From the NCBI GenBank assembly GCA_019118275.1, contig DWZH01000038.1, forward strand, positions 62,001 to 126,000: a DNA stretch of 64,000 nt. Reading direction: 5' to 3'. A program made the translations under genes and the position numbers. The notes beneath the pieces were generated by a model. That model did no database searches and was not told the origin of the DNA. It saw only the letters and a program-made list of their open reading frames with translations. Shown in pieces: positions 16,383 to 24,939 of the stretch; the stretch's first letter is position 1, and every line of letters begins with the position of its first letter. Source of the stretch: Candidatus Brachybacterium merdavium. Its GTDB lineage: Bacteria > Actinomycetota > Actinomycetes > Actinomycetales > Dermabacteraceae.

Positions 16383-17513
16383 CTGAAGACCCCCACGCTG
16401 CGCATCGGTGCGCTGCCACCGCTGAAGATCAGCCCCGGCACTCTGGTGACGCTGGCGATCCTGGCGGTGATCCTGTATCCAGCCCTCGCCGCGCCCGCCC
16501 ACCGCGACCCCTCGACCGCCGTCGCCCTGGCCCTGGCCATCGCCGTTTTCCTGATCGTCTCGGTGCTGGTCCACGAGATCTCCCACGCCCTGAGCGCGAA
16601 AGCCTTCGGAGGGCATGTCGACCACATCGCCCTGACCCTGTGGGGCGGCCACACCCAGTACCGTCCCCAGAGGTCCTCGGCGCTGGCCTCCGTGACCATC
16701 TCCCTGGCCGGGCCCGCCAGCAACCTGCTGCTGGCAGCAGTCGCCACCGGGATGGGGGCTCTGTCCGATCTCGCCTCCGAGCCGGGCCTGTTCTGGTGGT
16801 TCTCCGCGCGCCTGAACCTGGTGCTGGCTGTGTTCAACCTGCTGCCGGGCCTTCCGATGGACGGAGGCCGTGCGCTCGAGTCGATCCTGGGAGCGCTCAC
16901 CGGCGACCGGCGGCTGGGTACCCGGATCACTGCCTGGATCGGGAGGGCTATCGCGGTGGCGGTGGTGGCCTGGCCCCTGGTGCTCATGGCCCGGTCCTCC
17001 GAGCTCGACACTCTCCTGCTGCTGACCCTGCTGTGGGCGCTGATGATCGCGGGCATGCTGTGGCAGGGAGCCTCCCGGGCGCTGGAGGCCGCCGACCTCC
17101 AGCACCGCATCGACGGGCTCGACGCCGCCGCGCTCGCGCAGCCGGTGCGCCTCGTCGCCCCCACCCACCCCCTGGGCGAGCTCGGGGACGGGCCGGAGCT
17201 CGACCGGGTGCTGATCCTGGAGCCGCCCGCCCGGGCAGCCTCGCATCCCGCCGACCTCGTCGGCCGCGCCCACCGGATCCACCCGGAGGCCGCTCGCGCT
17301 GTCCCGGCCGATCGGCGCGGCACCACCCCCGCCAGCGCGGTCGCCGGACCGATCGGGGAGGTCGGGACGCTGCCGGCGGCCCTGCGCGGCGATGACCTGA
17401 TCACGGCGATGCTCTCGCGGCCCCGCCCGGCCTACCTGGTCCGGGGCCAGGACGGGCAGGTGCTGGGTGTGATCATGAGCGCAGACGTCAACGCGCTCCT
17501 GCGCGGACGGTGA
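16383..17513 (+). CDS. Site-2 protease, M50 family (Rip3-like)
   Basis: A polytopic zinc metalloprotease likely to cleave transmembrane proteins. The zinc motif HEISH lies in VLVHEISHALSAKAFGG, and the third ligand in LLPGLPMDGGRALES. The C-terminal region resembles a degraded CBS pair (GQVLGVIMSADVNALL). Family alignment requires residues upstream of the first GTG (16446), so CTG 16383 is proposed, seven bases after TAGGAG. A TAG at 16371 bounds the frame. This gives 376 residues. It lies divergent from the PAC2 gene. Confidence 0.82.
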   Translation: MKTPTLRIGALPPLKISPGTLVTLAILAVILYPALAAPAHRDPSTAVALALAIAVFLIVSVLVHEISHALSAKAFGGHVDHIALTLWGGHTQYRPQRSSALASVTISLAGPASNLLLAAVATGMGALSDLASEPGLFWWFSARLNLVLAVFNLLPGLPMDGGRALESILGALTGDRRLGTRITAWIGRAIAVAVVAWPLVLMARSSELDTLLLLTLLWALMIAGMLWQGASRALEAADLQHRIDGLDAAALAQPVRLVAPTHPLGELGDGPELDRVLILEPPARAASHPADLVGRAHRIHPEAARAVPADRRGTTPASAVAGPIGEVGTLPAALRGDDLITAMLSRPRPAYLVRGQDGQVLGVIMSADVNALLRGR

Positions 17514-17556
17514 ACGCCCTCGAGCCCGTCTCACCGATCGTCATATGCTGGAACGC

Positions 17557-18585
17557 ATGACAGATCAGCCGAGAGCAACCCGCCGTGGCCTTGACCGCAC
17601 CGGCCCCTTCGCGCTCGGCGACAAGGTCCAGCTGGCCGACACCAAGAACCGCCTGCACACCATCACCCTGAAGGACGGCGGCGAGTTCCACACTCACCGC
17701 GGGGTGCTGCGCCACCAGCAGCTGATCGGCGCCGAGGACGGTGTGGTGGTCGAGGACAACCACGGCACCCGGTATCAGGCGCTGCGCCCGTTGTACTCCG
17801 ACTACATGCTGTCCATGCCGCGCGGAGCGGCGATCATCTACCCCAAGGACGCCGCCCAGATCCTGATGTGGGCCGACATCTTCCCCGGGGCGCGGGTCCT
17901 GGAGGCCGGGGTCGGCTCCGGGGGCCTGACCACCGCCCTGCTGAGGGCCGTCGGCCCGGACGGCAGCGTCCACTCCATCGAGCGCCGCGAGGACTTCGCC
18001 GAGGTGGCCCGGGAGAACGTGGAGACCTACTTCGGGGCCGAGCATCCCGCCTGGGACCTGAGCGTCGGCGACTTCCAGGACGTCGCCCCCGGTCTGGCGG
18101 CCACCGGTCCCGCCGCGGACCGGGTGGTCCTGGACATGCTCGCCCCCTGGGAGTGCATCGAGGCGGCCGGCCAGGTGCTGGTCTCCGGCGGCGTGTTCCT
18201 GGCCTATGTGGCTACGGTCACCCAGCTCTCGCGCACCGCCGAGGCTCTGCGGGATCATGGGGAGTTCACCGAGCCCTACGCCTGGGAGTCCTTCGTGCGT
18301 CCATGGCACCTGGAGGGGCTGGCGGTGCGACCCGAGCACCGCATGAACGCCCACACCGGCTTCCTGATCACCAGCCGCCGTGCCGCCCACGGAACCACCG
18401 CCCTGACCCGGGCCACCCGCCCGGCACCCGGCTCCCGGGACGCCGCGGAGCTCGGGCACCCGGACAACGACGGCTTCGGCGGCACGGACACCGACTGGGA
18501 GCCGGAGGATCTCGGGGAGCGGCCGGTCACGCCGCGCAAGATCAAGCGCGCCCTGCGCGACATCCGGCAGGGACGCGACCGCTGA
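17557..18585 (+). CDS. trmI: tRNA (adenine(58)-N1)-methyltransferase TrmI
   Basis: TrmI makes m1A58 in the tRNA T-loop as a homotetramer. The N-terminal beta domain (about 1-85) leads to a Rossmann methyltransferase with VLEAGVGSGGLT as SAM motif I and the upstream YPKDAAQILMWADIFPG signature. The C-terminal 60 residues are a charged tail. ATG 17557 is preferred: TATGCT seven bases before it fits a leaderless start, whereas ATG 17545 has no site. The Pup genes follow on the same strand, as in mycobacteria. Confidence 0.92.
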   Translation: MTDQPRATRRGLDRTGPFALGDKVQLADTKNRLHTITLKDGGEFHTHRGVLRHQQLIGAEDGVVVEDNHGTRYQALRPLYSDYMLSMPRGAAIIYPKDAAQILMWADIFPGARVLEAGVGSGGLTTALLRAVGPDGSVHSIERREDFAEVARENVETYFGAEHPAWDLSVGDFQDVAPGLAATGPAADRVVLDMLAPWECIEAAGQVLVSGGVFLAYVATVTQLSRTAEALRDHGEFTEPYAWESFVRPWHLEGLAVRPEHRMNAHTGFLITSRRAAHGTTALTRATRPAPGSRDAAELGHPDNDGFGGTDTDWEPEDLGERPVTPRKIKRALRDIRQGRDR

Positions 18586-18609
18586 CGTGACCGGGGAAGG
18601 AGCCTGACG

Positions 18610-20202
18610 ATGAAGACCTATGCGGAGATGTCGGCCGAACTCGAGCAGTTGGCCGCCCACAACGACCGCCTGACCGCCGGCCTGCGCGCCGCGCGCGCCC
18701 AGATCGTCGACCTCAAGGGCGATCTGCAGCGGGTGGGCGATCCGCCCAACTCCTATGCCACCTTCCTGCGGCGCGCGGAGGGCACCACGGTCGACGTCCT
18801 GCACAACGGACGCAGACTGCGCGTGGCGACCTCCGCCGAGATCGACCTGGACGAGCTCGAGCCCGGAACCGAGCTGCGACTGAACGAGGCGCTGGCCGCG
18901 GTCGAGGCGGTCCCGCCCGGCGACGCCGGCAACGTCGTGGTGGTGGTGGAGAGCCTGGCCGACACCCGCGTCCTGGTGAGTGTGGCACCCGACGACGTGC
19001 GGGTGCTGCGCCGCGCCGGTGCGCTGCACGACGAGGTGCTCCATCCGGGCGACCACGTGCTGGTCGATCTCAAGGCCCAGCTGGTGCTCGAGCGCATCGA
19101 CCGCGCCGAGATCACCGACCTGGTGCTCGAGCAGGTCCCGGATATCTCCTTCGACCAGATCGGCGGGCTCACCGAGCAGATCGAGGCGATCCGGGACGCG
19201 GTCGAGCTGCCGTTCCTGCAGCAGGACCTCTACCGCGACTACGGTCTGCGGCCGCCCCAGGGCGTGCTGCTGTACGGGCCGCCCGGCTGCGGGAAGACCA
19301 TGATCGCCAAGGCGGTGGCCCACGAGCTGGTGCTGCGCAGCGCCGAGGTGCGCGGCGTGAGTGTCTCCGAGGCCCTCGAGCACTCCGCGTTCCTGAACGT
19401 CAAGGGACCCGAGCTGCTGAACAAGTACGTCGGCGAGACCGAGCGCTCCATCCGCCTGGTCTTCGAGCGGGCCCGGGAGAAGGCCAGCGCCAAGCATCCG
19501 GTGGTGATCTTCTTCGACGAGATGGAGGCGCTGTTCCGCACCCGCGGGACCGGGCTGTCCAGCGATGTCGAGACCACCATCGTCCCGCAGCTGCTGGCCG
19601 AGATCGACGGCGTCGAGGGGCTGGACAACGTGATCGTGATCGGTGCCTCCAACCGGGAGGACATGATCGACCCCGCGATCCTGCGCCCTGGCCGCCTGGA
19701 CGTGAAGATCCGGGTGCGGCGCCCCGACGCCGAATCCGCCCGCGAGATCCTGGGCCTGTACCTCGGCGACTCGATCCCGGTGCGCGAGGACCGCGAGCAG
19801 CTGCTGGATCTGGCGACCTCGGAGATCTACGCCGAGGGGCCCGACTCGGCCTTCGTGCGCATCGAGTACACCGACGGCCACGCCGAGACCCTCCACTTCC
19901 GCGACTTCGTCTCCGGCGCCACCCTGCGCAACATCGTCGACCGCGCCAAGAAGTACGCGGTCAAGGAGCAGCTGGCCACCGGCGTGGCCGGGGTGGGCTC
20001 CCGGCACCTGCACGAGGCGATCGCCGCGGAGTTCAGCGAGAACGAGGACATGCCCTCCGACTCCCATCCCGAGGAGTGGGCCCGCATCTCCGGCCGCCGC
20101 GGCCGCCGCATCGAGGCCGTGGTCCCGCTCCAGGGCCGCGATGGCCGGCCCGGGGACTCCGAGCGCCCGGCCCATGACCAGCTGATCGGAGAGGGCGCCT
20201 GA
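18610..20202 (+). CDS. arc: AAA ATPase ARC/Mpa of the Pup system
   Basis: A hexameric unfoldase that recognises Pup-tagged proteins through its N-terminal coiled coil (about residues 1-40). Two OB domains (about 60-180) precede the AAA module with Walker A GPPGCGKT (about 222-229), Walker B IFFDEMEA and the arginine-finger region [17 protein letters not shown]. In Mpa that works with the 20S proteasome the chain ends in GQYL-type residues; here it ends LIGEGA, so gate-opening residues are missing. The stop overlaps the dop start (TGATG). The gene is the first of the arc-dop-pup-pafA run. Confidence 0.95.
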   Translation: MKTYAEMSAELEQLAAHNDRLTAGLRAARAQIVDLKGDLQRVGDPPNSYATFLRRAEGTTVDVLHNGRRLRVATSAEIDLDELEPGTELRLNEALAAVEAVPPGDAGNVVVVVESLADTRVLVSVAPDDVRVLRRAGALHDEVLHPGDHVLVDLKAQLVLERIDRAEITDLVLEQVPDISFDQIGGLTEQIEAIRDAVELPFLQQDLYRDYGLRPPQGVLLYGPPGCGKTMIAKAVAHELVLRSAEVRGVSVSEALEHSAFLNVKGPELLNKYVGETERSIRLVFERAREKASAKHPVVIFFDEMEALFRTRGTGLSSDVETTIVPQLLAEIDGVEGLDNVIVIGASNREDMIDPAILRPGRLDVKIRVRRPDAESAREILGLYLGDSIPVREDREQLLDLATSEIYAEGPDSAFVRIEYTDGHAETLHFRDFVSGATLRNIVDRAKKYAVKEQLATGVAGVGSRHLHEAIAAEFSENEDMPSDSHPEEWARISGRRGRRIEAVVPLQGRDGRPGDSERPAHDQLIGEGA

Positions 20203-21863
20203 TGACGGGGCTGACCACCGAGCGGGTGATGGGCATCGAGACGGAGTTCGGCGTCGCCCACGCCGACCTCGAGGACCGGGCCCGGTCCGGGGCGGGCAGC
20301 TCGATCCTGCTGTCCCACCTGGTGGTCGGTGCCTACGCCCTGCTCGACGAGAACGAGGGCCGGCGCGGCACCAGGGTGCGCTGGGACTACGGTGACGAGA
20401 CCCCCCTGCGGGACGCCCGCGGCTTCGAGATCCAGCGCGCTGCTGCCCACCCCACCCAGCTCACCGACGAGGTGCGCGACGCCCACGTGCCCAGCGTCGA
20501 GATGGATGCCCCCGTCAGCGGGCCCGAGATCGCCCCGGAGGGGGACGACGCCGACGTGCTCACCTGGGCCGCCCACCGCTCGATCGGCAATGCCGTGCTG
20601 AGCAACGGCGCCCGCTGGTACGTCGACCACGCCCACCCCGAGTACTCCGCCCCGGAGGTCACCCGGGCCCGCGAAGCCGTCGTCGCAGACCGCGCCGGAG
20701 AGCTGATCGCCCGCCGGGCGATGGAGATCCTCCAGGGGGCCCACGGGATCCCGGACGTCGCACTGTACAAGAACAACACTGACGGCAAGGGCGCCTCCTA
20801 CGGCACCCACGAGAATTTCCTGCTCGACCGCGACATCCCCTTCGACCAGGTCGCGCGCACGATGATCCCCTTCCTGGCCAGCCGGCAGGTCCTGGTCGGA
20901 GCCGGTCGGGTCGGGATCGGCACCCGCGGCGATCAGCCCGGTTTCCAGCTCTCCTCCCGCGCCGACTTCATGGAGGCCGAGGTCGGGCTCGAGACCACCC
21001 TGAACCGTCCCATCGTCAACACCCGCGACGAGCCGCACGCCGACCCCACCCGCTTCCGCCGCCTGCACGTGATCATCGGCGACGCGAACCTGCTGGAAGA
21101 GGCGACCTTCCTCAAGCTCGGCACCGCCTCCCTGATGCTGGCGGCGCTGGAGTCGCAGCACGCCACCGGTCGGCAGATCCTGCCTGATCTGCAGCTGGCC
21201 GACCCCGTCCGTGCCGTGCGCACCATCAGCCACGACCCCACCCTGCAGGCGACGGTGGAGCTCGCCGACGGCCGCGAGCTGACCGCGCTGCAGATCCAGC
21301 GTGCCCACCTGGAGGCGATCGAGGCCGTCGCCGATCACGACGACACCGAGACCGCCCAGGTGCTCACCTCCTGGAGGGAGCTGCTGGAGCTGCTCGAGCG
21401 TGACCCGTTCCTGGCCGCGGAGCGCGTGGAGTGGGTCGCCAGGCTCCAGCTGCTGGAGCGGTACCGCAGCCGCCACCAACTGGACTGGTCCGATCCGCGC
21501 TTGCTGGCCATCGATCTGCAGTTCTCCGATCTGCGGCCCGGCCGCGGGCTGTTCGAGAAGCTGCGTGCCGCGGGAGCCGTGCGTACGCTGGTCGATGAGG
21601 CCGAGGTCCGCGCCGCGGTCACCACCCCGCCCACCTCCACCCGCGCCCACCTGCGCGGGCAGCTGATCTCCCATCACCGCGACGCGGTGCCCTCGGCCGG
21701 CTGGGACGTGCTGACCGTGTCCACCGAGGAGAGCGGTCACCGCCTGCGCCTGGCGGATCCCGTGCTGGGATCGGCGGCCTGGTGCGAAGAGCACGGCATC
21801 GACCTCACAGCCGATGTCCCCACCGTCCTCGACCGCCTCCGGCGCGCCGTCGCCGACCACTGA
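20202..21863 (+). CDS. dop: Deamidase/depupylase Dop
   Basis: Dop converts the C-terminal Gln of Pup to Glu and also removes Pup from tagged proteins. It is a glutamine-synthetase-like fold of 553 residues. MGIETEFGV near the N-terminus, an insertion with GTRVRWDYGDETP (the Dop-loop region), HPEYSAPE, LYKNNTDGKGASYGTHENFL and NTRDEPHADP are typical. Pup here ends in Gln, so the deamidase step is needed. Starts one base inside the arc stop. Confidence 0.95.
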   Translation: MTGLTTERVMGIETEFGVAHADLEDRARSGAGSSILLSHLVVGAYALLDENEGRRGTRVRWDYGDETPLRDARGFEIQRAAAHPTQLTDEVRDAHVPSVEMDAPVSGPEIAPEGDDADVLTWAAHRSIGNAVLSNGARWYVDHAHPEYSAPEVTRAREAVVADRAGELIARRAMEILQGAHGIPDVALYKNNTDGKGASYGTHENFLLDRDIPFDQVARTMIPFLASRQVLVGAGRVGIGTRGDQPGFQLSSRADFMEAEVGLETTLNRPIVNTRDEPHADPTRFRRLHVIIGDANLLEEATFLKLGTASLMLAALESQHATGRQILPDLQLADPVRAVRTISHDPTLQATVELADGRELTALQIQRAHLEAIEAVADHDDTETAQVLTSWRELLELLERDPFLAAERVEWVARLQLLERYRSRHQLDWSDPRLLAIDLQFSDLRPGRGLFEKLRAAGAVRTLVDEAEVRAAVTTPPTSTRAHLRGQLISHHRDAVPSAGWDVLTVSTEESGHRLRLADPVLGSAAWCEEHGIDLTADVPTVLDRLRRAVADH

Positions 21864-21882
21864 CCGAGACAAGGAGCCACCC

Positions 21883-22071
21883 ATGAGCCAGCAGTCGATC
21901 AACGCCCCCGGGCCCGGCGAGGACGAGCCCGTCGGGGAGGACGCCGCCACCGGCGGCCAGACCTTCGCCTCCGCCCAGGCGGCCGACGATCTCCTCGACG
22001 AGATCGACGAGGTCCTGGAATCGAACGCCGAGTCCTTCGTGCGCTCCTTCGTCCAGAAGGGTGGGCAGTGA
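21883..22071 (+). CDS. pup: Prokaryotic ubiquitin-like protein Pup
   Basis: A 62-residue intrinsically disordered tag attached to lysines of target proteins. The C-terminus ends SFVQKGGQ; the GGQ form must be deamidated to GGE by Dop before PafA can ligate it. The helical, ARC-binding part is ADDLLDEIDEVLESNAESF. The ribosome binding site AAGGAG lies eight bases before ATG 21883. The next gene is pafA; no prcB or prcA lies between. Confidence 0.97.
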   Translation: MSQQSINAPGPGEDEPVGEDAATGGQTFASAQAADDLLDEIDEVLESNAESFVRSFVQKGGQ

Positions 22072-22075
22072 GCGG

Positions 22076-23491
22076 ATGCGACGTCGCGTAGGAGGGCTGG
22101 AGACGGAGTACGGCCTGGTGTGCGTCCGCTCCGACGGCACCCGCGCCCTCGAACCCGAGCAGGCCGCCCGGGAGCTGTTCCGGCCCGTGGTGGCGATGGG
22201 TCGCTCCTCCAACGTCTTCCTGCGCAACGCCGCCCGCCTCTACCTCGACGTGGGCTCCCACCCCGAATACGCGAGCGCCGAGTGCGACGACTGGTGGGAC
22301 CTCGTCGCCCAGGACCGGGCGGGCGACCGGATCTTCGCCGATCTTGCCGCGCAGGCGAACCGGCGCCTGGCCGAGGACGGCCAGGACGCCCGCATCCACC
22401 TGTTCAAGAACAACGTCGACTCCGAGGGCAACGCCTTCGGCTCCCATGAGAACTACCTGGTCGATCGCCGCGGCCAATTCACCCGCCTGCCGCAGTACCT
22501 GCTGCCGTTCCTGATCACCCGGCAGATCGTCACCGGCGCCGGGGGAGTGGTGGGCCCGAGGCAGGGCGAGGACGGACGTGCCGAAGGGCCCGGCCGCTTC
22601 GTGTTCTCCCGCCGCAGCGACCACATGTGGGAGGCCGTCTCCTCCGCCACGACCCGCACCCGGCCCATCATCAACACCCGCGACGAGCCACACGGAGACC
22701 CCAGCCGCTACCGTCGGCTGCACGTGATCGTGGGCGACTCGACGCTCAGCGAGGTCTCCACCCATCTGCGCTTCGCCACCACCGATCTGGTGCTGCGGGT
22801 GATCGAGTCCGGACGCACGCTGCCCGAGCTGACCCTCCACGACGACATCGCCGCCATCCGTGCCGTCGCCCGCGATCTCAGCGGCTCGGACCCGCTGCCC
22901 CTCTCCGCCGGCGGCACCACCACCGCGCTGGAGATCCAGCAGCGCTGGCACGAGCTCGCCACCACCGTCGCCGAGGAGCATGAGCACGAGGTGCTCGAGT
23001 CCTGGCAGAAGGCGCTGGACGCGGTGCGCACCGGGGACCGCAGCTGGGCCGCCACCCACCTCGACTGGGCCATCAAGGAGCGCCTGTTCTCCCAGGTCGT
23101 CCAGCGTCACGGGATCGGCCTCGACGACCCCGCCGTGCAGCGCCTTGAGCTCGCGTACCACGACATCGACCCGGCGCACAGCATCTTCCAGACCCTGCAG
23201 CGCCGCGGTCTGGCGCCCCAGGTGCTGACGGAGGAGCGCATCGAGGCCGCTCGCACCGTCGCGCCGGCCACCACGCGGGCCCATCTGCGCGGCCAGGTGG
23301 TCACCGCCGCCCAGGAGCACGGCGTCGATCACGTCGTGGACTGGACCACACTGCGCCTGACCCGGCCCGGCGCGATGCCGGTGCAGGTCCTGGACCCCTT
23401 CGCGACCTCCCTGCCCGAGGTCGACTCCCTGCTCGCCGAGATCCGGGCCATAGACGTGACCGGAACCTCCGAGGCCGCTCCGCCTGCCTGA
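22076..23491 (+). CDS. pafA: Pup-protein ligase PafA
   Basis: PafA joins the C-terminal Glu of Pup to substrate lysines with ATP. It is a Dop paralogue without the Dop-loop. GGLETEYGLVC, SHPEYASAECDDWWD, HLFKNNVDSEGNAFGSHENYL and NTRDEPHGDPSRYRR are diagnostic. ATG 22076 aligns with the family N-terminus; a GTG at 22061 would overlap pup and adds five residues. 471 residues. The gene ends 76 bp before an FKBP lipoprotein. Confidence 0.95.
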   Translation: MRRRVGGLETEYGLVCVRSDGTRALEPEQAARELFRPVVAMGRSSNVFLRNAARLYLDVGSHPEYASAECDDWWDLVAQDRAGDRIFADLAAQANRRLAEDGQDARIHLFKNNVDSEGNAFGSHENYLVDRRGQFTRLPQYLLPFLITRQIVTGAGGVVGPRQGEDGRAEGPGRFVFSRRSDHMWEAVSSATTRTRPIINTRDEPHGDPSRYRRLHVIVGDSTLSEVSTHLRFATTDLVLRVIESGRTLPELTLHDDIAAIRAVARDLSGSDPLPLSAGGTTTALEIQQRWHELATTVAEEHEHEVLESWQKALDAVRTGDRSWAATHLDWAIKERLFSQVVQRHGIGLDDPAVQRLELAYHDIDPAHSIFQTLQRRGLAPQVLTEERIEAARTVAPATTRAHLRGQVVTAAQEHGVDHVVDWTTLRLTRPGAMPVQVLDPFATSLPEVDSLLAEIRAIDVTGTSEAAPPA

Positions 23492-23567
23492 GAGCTCCTC
23501 CGGTCCCAGCCCGTACCCTGGTGCCCGCGCCCCGCCCCCGGGGCACCCGATCCGAAAGGCCCCCGCG

Positions 23568-24527
23568 TTGATCCGTCGCCGCTCCCTGCTGTCCACCGCC
23601 CTCGCCGCGACCGCTGCCCTCGGCATGGCCGCCTGCAGCGACGACTCCGGATCGGAGGGCGGCACCGGGCCCTCCGACGGCGGCGGTTCCGACGGCGGAG
23701 GCGAAGGCCCCGGCGCCCTCGAAGGCGTCACGATCAGCGAGGACCTCGACGCCGAGCCGGTCGTGGAGTTCGAGCCCCCGGTCGAGGTCACCGCGGCGGA
23801 CTCCCAGATCGTGGTGGAGGGCGAGGGGGAGGCCATCGCCGGCGGCGACGTGGTCATCATGCGCAGCGCCTATGTCGATGCCTCCTCCGGGGAGATGCTG
23901 CAGTCGTGGTGGCAGGGCGCTCCCGCCAGCGGTCTGATCATCGACCCGGAGCAGATCGGTGAGCAGGCCGCGGAGTTCTTCACCACCGTCACCGTCGGCT
24001 CCCGCTTCGCGATGGCCGGTTGGCAGAACGATCAGTCGGGGCAGTCGCTGTCCCTGATCCAGGTCGGCGACATCGATCGCGTGGTCGCCCCGCTGCACGC
24101 CGAGGGGGACCCGCAGGAGCCCTCGGGTGACTTCCCGGCCGTGACCTTGGACGAGTCCGGTGCGCCCTCGCTGGACTCCGCCCCCGAGGGCGAGGCCCCC
24201 ACCGCGACCGCCCGCGAACTCCTGATCGAGGGCACCGGGGATCCGACCCGCGAGGGCGACTACCTGACCATGCACTACACCGGCTGGACGTGGTCGGACG
24301 GCGAGCAGTTCGACTCCTCCTGGGAACGTGGCGCCCCCTTCAGCTTCGTCCAGGGGGCCGAGCAGGTGATCACCGGCTGGGACGAGCAGCTGCTGGACGT
24401 TCCTGTCGGCAGCCAGGTGATGCTGGTGATCCCGCCGGAGGATGCCTACGGCGACCAGGGGGAGCTCGCCGGCGAGACCCTGGTCTTCGTGATCGATATC
24501 CTCGATGCCGCCCATGACAACGCCTGA
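23568..24527 (+). CDS. FKBP-type prolyl isomerase lipoprotein
   Basis: A secreted, lipid-anchored peptidyl-prolyl isomerase. The signal peptide MIRRRSLLSTALAATAALG ends in lipobox GMAAC with Cys at about residue 23. A Gly/Ser/Asp-rich linker follows. The C-terminal FKBP domain (about 215-319) has YTGWTWSDGEQFDSSWERG and GAEQVITGWDEQLLDVPVGS. The first half (about 60-170) looks like a second, degenerate FKBP domain. Start is TTG 23568. It may fold exported proteins at the membrane. Confidence 0.88.
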   Translation: MIRRRSLLSTALAATAALGMAACSDDSGSEGGTGPSDGGGSDGGGEGPGALEGVTISEDLDAEPVVEFEPPVEVTAADSQIVVEGEGEAIAGGDVVIMRSAYVDASSGEMLQSWWQGAPASGLIIDPEQIGEQAAEFFTTVTVGSRFAMAGWQNDQSGQSLSLIQVGDIDRVVAPLHAEGDPQEPSGDFPAVTLDESGAPSLDSAPEGEAPTATARELLIEGTGDPTREGDYLTMHYTGWTWSDGEQFDSSWERGAPFSFVQGAEQVITGWDEQLLDVPVGSQVMLVIPPEDAYGDQGELAGETLVFVIDILDAAHDNA

Positions 24528-24555
24528 CCCGAACACCCACCACAGGAGGAATCGC

Positions 24556-24939
24556 ATGGCCGAGCGCAGCAAGCCAGAGATCGACCGTCCGCAGGGCCCC
24601 GCCCCGACCGAGCTGCTCAGCACCGACGAGGTCGTCGGCGATGGTGAGGAGGCCGGCCGCGGAGACGTCGTCGACGTCCACTACGTCGGGATCTCCCACT
24701 CCACCGGCGAGCAGTTCGATGCCTCCTGGGACCGCGGCGAGCCGTTGCGCTTCCAGCTCGGCGTCGGCCAGGTCATCACCGGCTGGGACCAGGGCGTCCA
24801 GGGCATGAAGGTGGGCGGCCGCCGCCGCCTCGACATCCCCGCTGCGCTCGGCTACGGGGACATGGGGGCCCCGCCGGTGATCGCCCCCGGAGAATCCCTG
24901 GTCTTCGTATGCGATCTGGTGGCGGTGCACAAGCGCTGA
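24556..24939 (+). CDS. FKBP-type peptidyl-prolyl isomerase, cytoplasmic
   Basis: A 127-residue single-domain FKBP that isomerises Xaa-Pro bonds. GDVVDVHYVGISHSTGEQFD, GQVITGWDQGVQGMKVGGRR and the ending ESLVFVCDLVAV are typical. The ribosome binding site CAGGAGGA (24543-24550) supports ATG 24556. No signal peptide, in contrast to the lipoprotein copy just upstream. Its 3' end overlaps the priA start by about 30 bp. Confidence 0.92.
   Translation: MAERSKPEIDRPQGPAPTELLSTDEVVGDGEEAGRGDVVDVHYVGISHSTGEQFDASWDRGEPLRFQLGVGQVITGWDQGVQGMKVGGRRRLDIPAALGYGDMGAPPVIAPGESLVFVCDLVAVHKR

Noticed and set aside
17488-20175. Open frame of 895 codons on the minus strand
   Set aside because: It lies antisense to trmI and arc, is Gly/His/Val/Leu-biased and matches no family. 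Long antisense frames are expected at this GC.
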